A program made the position numbers and the translations under genes. From the NCBI RefSeq assembly GCF_900115285.1, contig NZ_FOYW01000001.1:221626-285625 (forward strand): a stretch of 64,000 nt of DNA, read 5' to 3'. The DNA is from Marinobacter daqiaonensis (lineage in GTDB: Bacteria > Pseudomonadota > Gammaproteobacteria > Pseudomonadales > Oleiphilaceae). Below the pieces are notes generated by a model, which made no database searches, was not told the DNA's origin, and was given only the letters and a program-made list of their open reading frames with translations. Below, piece after piece: positions 16,515 through 25,467 of the stretch (positions are counted from its first letter, which is position 1; each line of letters opens with the position of its first letter).

Positions 16515-18377
16515 ATGGCATTTAATATCGGACTCAGTGGTCTGCGGGCCTCACAGGTTGATCTGGACGTCACCGGCAACAACATCGCCAACGCCAGCAC
16601 CGTGGGCTTCAAGGGCAGCAAGGCCCAGTTCGGCGACCTGTACTCCAGCGGCTTTCTCAGCAGCGGCAATATCAATATCGGCGGGGGCGTCAAGGTCCAG
16701 GACGTCAAGCAGAGCTTCGGCCAGGGCAATATCAGTGGTACCCAGAACGGCCTGGACATGGCCATTGATGGCGACGGCTTCTTTATCCTGAACGACGGTG
16801 GCGAGATCCAGTACTCCCGTGCCGGCCAGTTCGGCGTCGACCGTAACGGTTACGTGACCAACAACCAGGGTATGCGCGTGCAGGGGTTCCAGGCCGATGA
16901 AGACGGCAACCTGAGCGGCATCCGTGGTGACCTTCAGATCGACACCGACAACCTGGCCCCGCGACGGACCACCAACTTTGTCTCCGAGCTGAACCTGGAT
17001 TCCCGGGAGCCGGTGCTGGAAGTGTCCGGCACCAGGATCCAGACCACCGGTGGCCCGGTCACCTCGGATCAGAACTACACCATCAATTACCCGGACGGAA
17101 CCACCCGCAACGTCCTGATCGAGTCGGGTTTCTCAGCCCGGGAGACCGCCGAGCGTTTTAACGAACAGCGGGGCGTCGGCGCCTCCGCGAGAACCACTCT
17201 GGATGTGCCCCTGACCGATATCCAGCCGGGCTACTCGGTGAATCTCCAGGGTACGCAGTTCGAAATTCCGGCCTCTCTGGCGGATGGGGCCGAAGCGGCT
17301 GAGTGGCTGCGGGACGCGATCAACGACTCGCCCCTGAATACCATCAATGCCACAGAAAGTGGAGGCAGCCTGCGGCTGATCGACAGTCGTGGCAACGATG
17401 TCACCACGATTGTGGAAGACGGCACCGGCACCGAGCAATTCAACGAGACCAGGGTGGGGGCAGTCTCCATCACCCTGGAGCGGGATGTCTCCATTTCGCC
17501 GGACAACAGCGGCATCCTCGCGGGCAGCACCAGCGAAGCCTTCCGCACGAACACCTTCAATCCCGACGATCAGCGCACCTACAACCATGCCACTTCGTCC
17601 ACCATTTACGACAGCCTGGGCAACCCTCACACCATGACCCAGTTCTTCGTCAAGGAGCCGGTTTCCGGTGGGGACAGCGTCTGGGCCATGTACGTCCAGA
17701 TTGATGGCCGCGATGTTGGGGATCCGCCCGACACCAATGGTGAACCCAGCCGGGCCCGCTTCGATATGCAGTTCAACCAGGATGGCAGTCTTGCCTCCAT
17801 TGACGGCAATCCCAGTGGCGAGGTGCTGATTTCCAACTGGACGCCGCTGGATGAAAACGGTCAGCCCAACGGAGCTGATGGTCCGCGCCTGGTGGCCGAG
17901 GGCGCCCAGATTCCCATTGCGGATCCGCCCATTTCGTCGAACTTCGTCATCAACGTGGCGGAAACCACCCAGTATGGCGCGGAGTTCGGGGTCAACGACC
18001 AGCAGCAGAACGGCTATACCACCGGCCGTCTTTCCGGTCTGGACGTTTCCGGTGAGGGCATTATTTTCGCCCGCTACACCAATGGTCAGTCCCAGAGCCT
18101 GGGGCAGGTGGCATTGGCCACCTTTGCCAATAATGACGGCCTGACGCCGGTGGGCGATACCAGCTGGGTTGAAACCTTTGAATCGGGCCAGCCCATTGTC
18201 GGCGCGCCGGATACCGGCACCCTGGGATCGATTACCGCCAGCTCGGTGGAGGAATCCAATGTGGACCTGTCGGCGGAACTGGTGAACCTGATCATCGCCC
18301 AGCGTAATTATCAGGCCAACGCCAAGACCATCGAGACGTCCGATGCGGTGACCCAGACCATTATCAATCTTCGATAA
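16515..18377 (+). CDS. flgE: Flagellar hook protein FlgE, enlarged
   Basis: 620 aa, well above the 400-470 aa usual in enterics and Pseudomonas. The N-terminal motif (GNNIANASTVGFKGSKAQFGD) and C-terminal block (NLIIAQRNYQANAKTIETSD) are canonical, so the extra residues are in the central exposed D1-D2 regions. Forms the flexible hook outside the cell. Start follows GAGGTGAAAC. Last gene before the large structured gap. Confidence 0.96.
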   Translation: MAFNIGLSGLRASQVDLDVTGNNIANASTVGFKGSKAQFGDLYSSGFLSSGNINIGGGVKVQDVKQSFGQGNISGTQNGLDMAIDGDGFFILNDGGEIQYSRAGQFGVDRNGYVTNNQGMRVQGFQADEDGNLSGIRGDLQIDTDNLAPRRTTNFVSELNLDSREPVLEVSGTRIQTTGGPVTSDQNYTINYPDGTTRNVLIESGFSARETAERFNEQRGVGASARTTLDVPLTDIQPGYSVNLQGTQFEIPASLADGAEAAEWLRDAINDSPLNTINATESGGSLRLIDSRGNDVTTIVEDGTGTEQFNETRVGAVSITLERDVSISPDNSGILAGSTSEAFRTNTFNPDDQRTYNHATSSTIYDSLGNPHTMTQFFVKEPVSGGDSVWAMYVQIDGRDVGDPPDTNGEPSRARFDMQFNQDGSLASIDGNPSGEVLISNWTPLDENGQPNGADGPRLVAEGAQIPIADPPISSNFVINVAETTQYGAEFGVNDQQQNGYTTGRLSGLDVSGEGIIFARYTNGQSQSLGQVALATFANNDGLTPVGDTSWVETFESGQPIVGAPDTGTLGSITASSVEESNVDLSAELVNLIIAQRNYQANAKTIETSDAVTQTIINLR

Positions 18378-18381
18378 TGGC

Positions 18382-18424
18382 TGAAAGCTGAAGGCGCGGG
18401 TGCTTTTTTGTCGTCCGCGCCTGA
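18382..18424 (+). terminator. Hairpin after flgE
   Basis: AGGCGCGG and CCGCGCCT form an 8-bp stem just after the flgE stop, but the run of six T lies in the loop and not after the stem. It may still help end the flgBCDE transcript together with the larger structures that follow. Confidence 0.4.
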
Positions 18425-18438
18425 GAATTCGGGTGCAG

Positions 18439-18553
18439 GGCCCCGGGGGTGAGGGGCTCTTTCTTCGCCGCAATTCACGGCCCGTCCCTGGACCGGCCTT
18501 GCTACCGCGCCATCCATGGCGCTGCTACGAAAGAGTCCCTCACCCCCGGGACC
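18439..18553 (-). repeat. Structured repeat, copy 1 (inverted relative to copy 2)
   Basis: Arms at 18439-18463 and 18529-18553 are complementary over about 25 bp with two mismatches (the 14-bp CCCGGGGGTGAGGG block is perfect). Between them is a 65-bp core holding GCGCCAT-CC-ATGGCGC and a GGCC...GGCC stem. The core is about 90% identical to the reverse complement of the core of copy 2; the arms are unrelated to those of copy 2. Confidence 0.8.
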
Positions 18554-18651
18554 TTACCGGCAATTTTGAGGGCCTGGTGGTCAACGTAATCTGATTAAAA
18601 ATTCTTCCTACTGACGTCGTTTAAAAAGTTGAGTTTCCACCGGGGTACGAA

Positions 18652-18767
18652 GAGTCGGAGTGTGGTGGTCCTTTTTCGCAACAGCGCCATGGATGGCGCG
18701 GAGCAAGGCCGGTCCAGGGATGGACCGTGAATTGCGGTGGAGAAAAAGGACCACCACACTCCGACTC
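18652..18767 (+). repeat. Structured repeat, copy 2
   Basis: Arms 18652-18676 and 18743-18767 form a perfect 25-bp inverted repeat (GAGTCGGAGTGTGG at the outside, CCTTTTT at the inside). The core adds a CGCAA/TTGCG stem and two internal hairpins, GCGCCAT-GG-ATGGCGC and GGTCCA-GGGA-TGGACC, so the strand can fold as a branched, cloverleaf-like structure. Confidence 0.85.
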
Positions 18768-18839
18768 CGGCACCCAAGCCAGCCCCCAACGCTAACCAAA
18801 GTAAGAACCCGCCTCCAACCCAGACCGCAAATACAACCC

Positions 18840-18855
18840 TGGCACGACTCCTGCA
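18840..18855 (+). promoter_or_regulatory. Sigma-54 promoter of flgFGHIJKL
   Basis: TGGCACGACTCCTGCA matches TGGCACG-N4-TTGCA with one mismatch. It is placed 52 bp before flgF, after the structured repeats, giving the second flagellar operon its own start. Confidence 0.8.
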
Positions 18856-18906
18856 AGAACCACCGAAACGACGAAAAATCGTCAGATTTCCGGCAGGAGT
18901 TTTCCC

Positions 18907-19659
18907 ATGGACAAGTCCATCTACATCGGTATGTCCGGTGCCAAGCAGAACATGATGGCACAGCAGGCCCATGCCAATAACCTGGCCAACGTGAACACCA
19001 CTGGGTTCAAGAAAGATTTCGCCCAGGCCCGCAGCATGCCTGTATTCGGTGAGCACCATCCTACCCGCGCCTACGCCATGACCGAACGCCCCGGCACCGA
19101 CTTCAGCGCCGGCTCGCTGCAGCAGACCGGTCGCGACCTGGATGTGGCGGTGGAAGGCCAGGGCTGGCTCGCCGTCCAGAACGACCAGGGCGAAGAAGTC
19201 TTCACACGCTCCGGCAGCCTCCAGGTGGACGTCAACGGTCTGCTGCGGATGTCCTCCGGAGAGCCGGTACTCGGTAATGGCGGTCCGGTGGCACTGCCTC
19301 CTTTCGAACGTCTGCTGGTGGGCGCGGACGGCACCATTTCGGTCCAGCCCGTGGGTGGTCCCCCGAACCAGCTGGTGGAGGTGGACCGGCTGAAACTGGT
19401 GAACCCGCCCGCCGATGTTCTGGAGAAGGGCCAGGACGGCTTCATCCGCCGCAAGCCCGATGACGCCCTGGCAGGCCCCGAGCCGGTCGATGCGACCATG
19501 CGGGTGGCTTCGGGCTACCTGGAAAGCTCCAACGTCAATGCGGTGGAAGAAATGATCGCCAACCTGCAGCTGTCGCGGCAGTTCGAAATGCAGGTGAAGG
19601 TGATGCAGACCGCCGATGAGAACTCCGAGGTTACGGCACGGCTGTTGCAGAACCTCTGA
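18907..19659 (+). CDS. flgF: Flagellar proximal rod protein FlgF
   Basis: 250 aa rod protein. N-terminal QQAHANNLANVNTTGFKKDF (about 19-38) and C-terminal VEEMIANLQLSRQFEMQVKVMQ are diagnostic. First gene of flgFGHIJKL, with CAGGAGTTTTCCC before the ATG. Confidence 0.97.
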   Translation: MDKSIYIGMSGAKQNMMAQQAHANNLANVNTTGFKKDFAQARSMPVFGEHHPTRAYAMTERPGTDFSAGSLQQTGRDLDVAVEGQGWLAVQNDQGEEVFTRSGSLQVDVNGLLRMSSGEPVLGNGGPVALPPFERLLVGADGTISVQPVGGPPNQLVEVDRLKLVNPPADVLEKGQDGFIRRKPDDALAGPEPVDATMRVASGYLESSNVNAVEEMIANLQLSRQFEMQVKVMQTADENSEVTARLLQNL

Positions 19660-19740
19660 TAATGACACGAATTTTCATCTGATCGACCGCAAACGGCAAA
19701 TATTCGCCGCCGGACGGGCAGCAAGCAAAGGGGATTGATC

Positions 19741-20529
19741 ATGCATCCAGCACTTTGGGTCAGCAAAACCGGGTTGAGCGCACAGGACACCAACATGTCC
19801 ACCATCTCCAACAACCTGGCCAACGTGAATACCACGGGCTTCAAGCGGGACCGGGCCGTGTTCCAGGATCTGCTCTACCAGGTCAACCGTCAGCCGGGTG
19901 GTCTCAACACGCAGAATTCGGAACTGCCTTCCGGTCTCCAGCTGGGCACCGGTGTGCGGGTGGTGGGGACGGCCAAGCAATTCTCCCAGGGGAACCTCCA
20001 GGTGACCGAGCAGCCCCTGGACATGGCGGTGAACGGTCGCGGCTTCTTCCAGGTGCAGATGCCGGACGGCAACATTGCCTATACGCGTGACGGCCAGTTC
20101 CAGCTCAATTCCGACGGCGACATCGTGACCCCGGATGGCTATCTGCTGGAGCCGAATATCACGGTGCCGGAAAACGCCACCAGTGTGACCATCGGCAAGG
20201 ATGGCACTGTCTCCGCGGTGGTCGAGAACCAGGCCAACCCGGTAAACCTGGGCGAGATTCCCCTGGTGGACTTCATCAACCCCCAGGGCCTGCAGGCCGT
20301 GGGCAACAACCTGTTCCGTGAAACTGCTGCCAGCGGCAATCCCCAGGAAGGAGAGCCCGGTATTGGTGGCCTTGGCACCATCGAACAGGGCATGACCGAG
20401 GCCTCCAACGTGGAGGTGGTGGAGGAACTGGTGAACATGATCACCACCCAGCGGGCCTACGAAATGAACTCCAAGGTGGTGTCCAGCACCGACCAGATGC
20501 TGCAGTTCATCACCAACAACATTGGTTAA
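19741..20529 (+). CDS. flgG: Flagellar distal rod protein FlgG
   Basis: 262 aa, normal length. Start is ATG 19741, preceded by AAAGGGG, and not the in-frame TTG two codons earlier. MHPALWVSKTGLSAQ and NNLANVNTTGFKRDRAVFQD at the start and VNMITTQRAYEMNSKVVSS at the end match FlgG closely. Confidence 0.97.
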   Translation: MHPALWVSKTGLSAQDTNMSTISNNLANVNTTGFKRDRAVFQDLLYQVNRQPGGLNTQNSELPSGLQLGTGVRVVGTAKQFSQGNLQVTEQPLDMAVNGRGFFQVQMPDGNIAYTRDGQFQLNSDGDIVTPDGYLLEPNITVPENATSVTIGKDGTVSAVVENQANPVNLGEIPLVDFINPQGLQAVGNNLFRETAASGNPQEGEPGIGGLGTIEQGMTEASNVEVVEELVNMITTQRAYEMNSKVVSSTDQMLQFITNNIG

Positions 20530-20552
20530 TACGGGTAGCAGGTGATTACGCC

Positions 20553-21263
20553 ATGACCATGCCGAGCGCCATCAGATCGACACACCACAACCGGACCGTG
20601 GGCACCGTTGCCCTGGTTCTGGTGCTGGCGCTGCTTCAGGGTTGCCAGTCCATGAACCGGCCGCGGCCGATGCCCGACGATCCGGCCTACGCGCCGGTGC
20701 GCGCACAGGCCATGGAACAGCGCGGGGTGCATACCGGCTCCATCTACCAGACCTCCCGCAATCACAACTTCTACACCGATAACACCGCCCTGAACGTGGG
20801 CGATATCCTGACGGTTACCCTGCAGGAGGCCACCAGCGCCAGCAAGAGCGCGGAGAGCAGCATTACCAAGGACAGTGAGATCAGCATGGGCAGCCCCGGT
20901 CTCTTCGGCCGTGTCTATGACCGTCTCGGAGCCTCTGCCAACGCCGAGCGTGATTTCGAGGGCGAAGCGGAAGCGGATCAGAGCAACAGCCTGGCCGGCA
21001 GCATCACCGTGACCGTCACCGACGTGCTGCCGAACGGCGTGCTGCACATCCGCGGCGAGAAGTGGCTGTCGCTGACCAATGGGGACGAGTATATCCGCCT
21101 CACCGGAATGGTCCGTCCGCAGGACATCACTCCGGACAATACGGTTCCGTCGCAGCGCATCGCCAACGCGCGCATTGCCTACGGCGGCACCGGTGATTTT
21201 GATCAGGCCAACCAGCCCGGTTGGCTGACCCGATTCTTCAACAGTGAATGGTGGCCGCTGTGA
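20553..21263 (+). CDS. flgH: Flagellar L-ring lipoprotein FlgH
   Basis: 236 aa. Hydrophobic signal ending in the lipobox LLQGC at about residues 29-33, so it should be lipid-anchored in the outer membrane. The family core [20 protein letters not shown] and C-terminal [18 protein letters not shown] are present. Forms the L ring around the rod with FlgI. Overlaps the flgI start. Confidence 0.97.
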   Translation: MTMPSAIRSTHHNRTVGTVALVLVLALLQGCQSMNRPRPMPDDPAYAPVRAQAMEQRGVHTGSIYQTSRNHNFYTDNTALNVGDILTVTLQEATSASKSAESSITKDSEISMGSPGLFGRVYDRLGASANAERDFEGEAEADQSNSLAGSITVTVTDVLPNGVLHIRGEKWLSLTNGDEYIRLTGMVRPQDITPDNTVPSQRIANARIAYGGTGDFDQANQPGWLTRFFNSEWWPL

Positions 21264-22357
21264 CTATCAAGAATACCCTCGCTCTTGGCCTGGTCCTGCT
21301 GATGGCGGCGGGTCCGGTAATGGCGGATCGCCTGAAGGATCTTACCCGTGTTCAGGGCGTACGCAGCAACCAGCTGGTGGGCTACGGCCTGGTGGTGGGC
21401 CTGGACGGCTCCGGGGATTCTGCGGCTTTCACCAACCAGACCTTCCGCAACATGATGAACCGCTTCGGTATCACCATCCCGGAGGGCGTCAATCCAAGCA
21501 TCGATAACGTGGCCGCGGTCAGTGTCCATGCCAGTCTGCCGCCCTTTGCAAAGGCCGGCCAGGAACTGGACATTACCGTGTCGTCCATCGGCAACGCAGA
21601 TAGTCTGCGGGGCGGAACCCTGCTGATGACACCCCTCAAGGGGGCCGACGACCAGGTCTACGCCATGGCCCAGGGCAGCCTGGTGGTGGGCGGTTTCGGT
21701 GCCGAGGGCCAGGACGGTTCGCGGATTACCGTGAACGTCCCCAGCGTGGGACGGATTCCCAACGGCGCCACCATCGAGCGTGAGGTCACCAGCCCGTTTA
21801 CCCAGGGCGATACCATTACCTTCAATCTGCTCCGTGCGGACTTCACCACCGCCAAGCGGGTGGTGGAAACCATCAATGGTTACCTTGGTGATGGCATGGC
21901 GTATGCCCATGACGCCACTTCCATCTCGGTCAAGGCGCCCCGTGATCCGTCCCAGCGGGTCAGCTTCCTCTCCATTCTGGAGAACCTGGAGGTGGATCCC
22001 GCGGAGGAAGCAGCCAAGGTGGTGATCAACAGCCGCACCGGCACCATCGTGGTGGGAGAGAACGTCCGCGTCAGTCCGGCCGCCGTGACCCATGGCAACC
22101 TGACCGTCACCATCCAGGAAAACCCGGAGGTGGTTCAGCCCAACCCGTTTGCCGCAGGCGAAACGGAAGTGGTGGCCAACACCCAGATTGCGATTACCGA
22201 AGAGCCGGCCCGGATGTTCCAGTTCGGCCCGGCCACCACCCTCAGTGAGATTGTCCAGGCGGTGAACCAGGTGGGCGCGGCGCCGGGGGATGTGATGGCG
22301 GTGCTCGAAGCCCTCAAACAGGCCGGCGCCCTTCGTGCCGAACTGATTGTCATATAG
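21260..22357 (+). CDS. flgI: Flagellar P-ring protein FlgI
   Basis: 365 aa, periplasmic P-ring subunit. The GTG at 21260, overlapping the flgH stop (GTGA), gives a clean signal peptide ([21 protein letters not shown]). An ATG four codons earlier is the alternative. The mature start [21 protein letters not shown] is the FlgI hallmark and the C terminus [15 protein letters not shown] is typical. Confidence 0.96.
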   Translation: MTIKNTLALGLVLLMAAGPVMADRLKDLTRVQGVRSNQLVGYGLVVGLDGSGDSAAFTNQTFRNMMNRFGITIPEGVNPSIDNVAAVSVHASLPPFAKAGQELDITVSSIGNADSLRGGTLLMTPLKGADDQVYAMAQGSLVVGGFGAEGQDGSRITVNVPSVGRIPNGATIEREVTSPFTQGDTITFNLLRADFTTAKRVVETINGYLGDGMAYAHDATSISVKAPRDPSQRVSFLSILENLEVDPAEEAAKVVINSRTGTIVVGENVRVSPAAVTHGNLTVTIQENPEVVQPNPFAAGETEVVANTQIAITEEPARMFQFGPATTLSEIVQAVNQVGAAPGDVMAVLEALKQAGALRAELIVI

Positions 22358-22365
22358 GTGTGACC

Positions 22366-23400
22366 ATGCAGCAATCCGGACTTCCCCAGGCCCAGATCTA
22401 CACCGAATTCGGCGGTCTGAACGCGCTCAAGGCCCAGGCCAGGACCGACCGCAAGGCCGCTCTGGAAGAGGTGGCGAAGCAGTTCGAAGGTCTGTTCCTG
22501 TCCCAGATGCTCAAAAGCATGCGGGCGGCCAACCAGGTTCTTGCGGAGGGCAATTACCTGAACAGTCAGCAATCCGAGTTCTACCAGGACATGTTTGACA
22601 GCCAGTTGAGCCTGTCCCTGAGCCGGGGCAACGGCTTTGGTCTCAGCGAGGCCCTGGTGCGGCAGATGAGCCGCCAGATTCCGGGTATGGACAGTGACGG
22701 CAATGAATTGCCGGGCGCCCGACGGACCCTCGCGGACTACGACCGCAGCATCGCGCCGCTGTCGCCCCGGTTGCCGGCCCGTGTGGAGCAGGTGGAGGAA
22801 CTGGCGGAGACGGTTGAGGCGGCTGAGAAGACTGCGCCTGAGGTTGCCGGGCCTGCCGCAGACAAGGCGATGGAAACCGCCATGCCGGAACGTTTCGACA
22901 GCCCGGAGCACTTCGTGCGCACCCTGCTGCCCCTGGCCAGAGACATTGCCCGGGAGTCCGGTATCGACCCCCGGCTGATGGTGGCCCAGGCTGCCCTGGA
23001 AACCGGCTGGGGCCGGCATATGATTCGCGGTAACGATGGTGCCCACAGTTACAACCTCTTTGGCATCAAGGCGGACAGTCGCTGGCAGGGGGATTCAGTG
23101 AACATTGCCACCACGGAATTCCGGGACGGCGTGGCCATGAGTGAGCGGGCCAATTTCCGCCAGTACCCGGATTACCGGGAAAGCTTCCGTGACTACGTGG
23201 CTTTCCTGCAGGACAACCCGCGCTACCGGGAAGTGCTGGAAGTGGCAGACCAGCCAGAGCTGTTTGCCGAACGGCTGCAGCAGGCCGGTTATGCCACGGA
23301 CCCGGCCTACGGCCGCAAGATCCGCAATATCATGGAGGGCGAGCCCTTCGAGGCGGCCCTTGACCGGTTCCACACCCTGTCCAGGGTTACTGAGGAGTAA
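22366..23400 (+). CDS. flgJ: Flagellar rod-cap muramidase FlgJ
   Basis: 344 aa. The N-terminal rod-binding domain (about 20-110, EVAKQFEGLFLSQMLKSMR) and a C-terminal glucosaminidase domain (about 170-340, MVAQAALETGWGRHMIRG with the catalytic Glu) are joined by an Ala/Glu-rich linker. Opens the peptidoglycan for the rod. ATG 22366 is chosen; a GTG two codons upstream is possible. Confidence 0.96.
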   Translation: MQQSGLPQAQIYTEFGGLNALKAQARTDRKAALEEVAKQFEGLFLSQMLKSMRAANQVLAEGNYLNSQQSEFYQDMFDSQLSLSLSRGNGFGLSEALVRQMSRQIPGMDSDGNELPGARRTLADYDRSIAPLSPRLPARVEQVEELAETVEAAEKTAPEVAGPAADKAMETAMPERFDSPEHFVRTLLPLARDIARESGIDPRLMVAQAALETGWGRHMIRGNDGAHSYNLFGIKADSRWQGDSVNIATTEFRDGVAMSERANFRQYPDYRESFRDYVAFLQDNPRYREVLEVADQPELFAERLQQAGYATDPAYGRKIRNIMEGEPFEAALDRFHTLSRVTEE

Positions 23401-23405
23401 CGGCG

Positions 23406-25439
23406 ATGGCTGGTCTGATCGGTATTGGTCTGAGTGGAATCCTTGGACATCAGTCTGCCCTCAACACCACCGGTAACAATATTACCAACGCCAACACTCC
23501 GGGCTATAGCCGCCAGGAGGTCCAGTTCGACACCCAGGCCGGCCGTAACACCGGCAATGGCCGCATTGGCTCCGGCGTCAGTGTCGAAAACATCCGGCGC
23601 CTCGCGGACCAGTACCTGGTGGACCAGGTGAGGGCGGATTCGTCCCTTTATGAGGAGCAGAAAACCCTCAATACCGAATTATCCCGGCTCGACGACCTCC
23701 TGGGTGGCGAAGATACCGGGCTCTCCAAGTCACTGAACAATTTCTTCGCCAGCCTGCAGAACGCCGCTGAAGACCCCGCCTCTCTGCCACAGCGACAACT
23801 GGTGCTCAGCGAGGCGCAGGGCGTGGTGAACCGCTTCCAGGCAATCCAGCAGGAGCTGATCCAGCAGCGGGAACTGGTCAAGGCCCAGATGAACGAAGGT
23901 GTCGAGGATGCCAATACCCTGATCAAGAGCATCGCGGAACTGAATCTGGCGATCTCGGAATCGCCGGGTCTTGCCCAGGGCAGACTGCCCAACGACCTTC
24001 TGGATAAGCGCGATGAGGCCCTGCGAAAGCTATCCGAGCAGCTCAAGGTCCGTGTTGTACCCACCGACGGCCAGCAGGTAAACGTTCTGCTTAACAATGG
24101 CCAGGCGCTGGTGGTCGGTGCGGAGGCTTCGCAACTGGGGACCCGCCGCAATGCGGACGATCCTTCCGCCCTTGAGTTCACCCTCAACAACGGTGGCCGG
24201 ATCACGGTGGTCAACGAGCAGGTGGTGGGCGGTAAACTCGGTGGCCTGCGCCGTTTTGATCAGGAGGCCCTGCGCCCGGCATTCGATGAGCTTGGTCGCG
24301 TCGCCATCGCGTTGTCCGACGCCATGAACCACCAGCACGAGATCGGCATGGACCTGGAGGGCGACCTTGGGGGCCGCTTTTTCCGGGACATCAACAGCCC
24401 GGAGCTGCAGACAGCCCGGGTCATCGCCAGCAGCAATAATCAGCCGCCACAGAATGCCGTCCTCGGGGTCGAGATCACCGACAGCTCCCGGCTCGAGGCC
24501 GGCGCCTGGACCCTCCAGATGAGTGGTACCGACGGCCGCAACTACGAACTGATCGACCAGCAGAGCGGACGGGTGGTCAACCAGGGCCAGTTGCCGGCTC
24601 AGTTGCCGGCGGAAATCTCCATGCCGGGCTTTAACATTCGCGTGGAATCCGGCGATTTTGCCGAGGGTGACCGTTTCCAGATCCAGCCGTCCCGTCAGGC
24701 CGCGTCCGATATTGTCCTGGAAGTGGAACGGGAGGAAGATCTGGCCTTCGCCAGCCCGATAAGGGCGGTGACCGACAACGGTAACAGCGGCGATGCCCGT
24801 ATCGACCAGGGTCAGATGCTGGCTATCCGCAATCCCCTGACCAATGCGCCGCTGCCGGCATTCAGCCAGCGGGGCGAGCTGTCTCCACCGTTGATGGTGA
24901 GGTTCATTAGTGACAGCCAGTACGAGATCCTGGACGCGACCGATCCGGCGGTCCCCCAGCCCCTGAATCCGCCGGTGATCGGTGACTACCAGCAGGGCAT
25001 CACCAACAAGCTGTTCTCGGAGGACCCCTCCGACGACAACTACCGTGGTTTCCAGTTTGCCATCAGTGGCAACCCCCGGGCTGGTGACAGCTTCATTATC
25101 AGTTACAACAGCAATGGTGTGTCTGATAACCGCAACGCCGAGCTGCTGGCGGGCCTGGCCACCCGCAACACCATGAACGACGGCACCCAGAGTTTTACGG
25201 AAGGTTACGCCGGGCTGGTGGAGCGTATTGGTGTGCAGACGCGCCAGGCCCAGCTTGACAGCGATTCCGGGAAGACCCTGCTGGAACAGTCCAATAACCA
25301 GCGCGAGGCGGTGTCCGGCGTTAACCTGGATGAGGAAGCCGGCCGCCTGATCCAGTACCAGGCGGCGTACAACGCTTCCGCCCGGGTGATGGGGGTGGCC
25401 CAGGATCTGTTCGACACCCTTTTATCCACTTTCCGTTAA
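23406..25439 (+). CDS. flgK: Flagellar hook-filament junction protein FlgK
   Basis: 677 aa (enteric FlgK about 547). N-terminal LNTTGNNITNANTPGYSRQEVQF and C-terminal NLDEEAGRLIQYQAAYNASARVM are canonical. The central region is expanded. First junction protein between hook and filament. Five bases separate it from flgJ. Confidence 0.97.
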   Translation: MAGLIGIGLSGILGHQSALNTTGNNITNANTPGYSRQEVQFDTQAGRNTGNGRIGSGVSVENIRRLADQYLVDQVRADSSLYEEQKTLNTELSRLDDLLGGEDTGLSKSLNNFFASLQNAAEDPASLPQRQLVLSEAQGVVNRFQAIQQELIQQRELVKAQMNEGVEDANTLIKSIAELNLAISESPGLAQGRLPNDLLDKRDEALRKLSEQLKVRVVPTDGQQVNVLLNNGQALVVGAEASQLGTRRNADDPSALEFTLNNGGRITVVNEQVVGGKLGGLRRFDQEALRPAFDELGRVAIALSDAMNHQHEIGMDLEGDLGGRFFRDINSPELQTARVIASSNNQPPQNAVLGVEITDSSRLEAGAWTLQMSGTDGRNYELIDQQSGRVVNQGQLPAQLPAEISMPGFNIRVESGDFAEGDRFQIQPSRQAASDIVLEVEREEDLAFASPIRAVTDNGNSGDARIDQGQMLAIRNPLTNAPLPAFSQRGELSPPLMVRFISDSQYEILDATDPAVPQPLNPPVIGDYQQGITNKLFSEDPSDDNYRGFQFAISGNPRAGDSFIISYNSNGVSDNRNAELLAGLATRNTMNDGTQSFTEGYAGLVERIGVQTRQAQLDSDSGKTLLEQSNNQREAVSGVNLDEEAGRLIQYQAAYNASARVMGVAQDLFDTLLSTFR

Positions 25440-25467
25440 AGCCCGGTGGCCGTAGAGGGACACTGAC

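Larger units (their letters stand above)
18378..18906 (+). other. 529-bp structured gap between flgE and flgF
   Basis: No coding gene is supported. From left to right it holds a hairpin after flgE, two inverted copies of a structured repeat (18439-18553 and 18652-18767), an A/C-rich stretch, and a sigma-54 promoter at 18840-18855. It separates flgBCDE from flgFGHIJKL. Confidence 0.85.
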
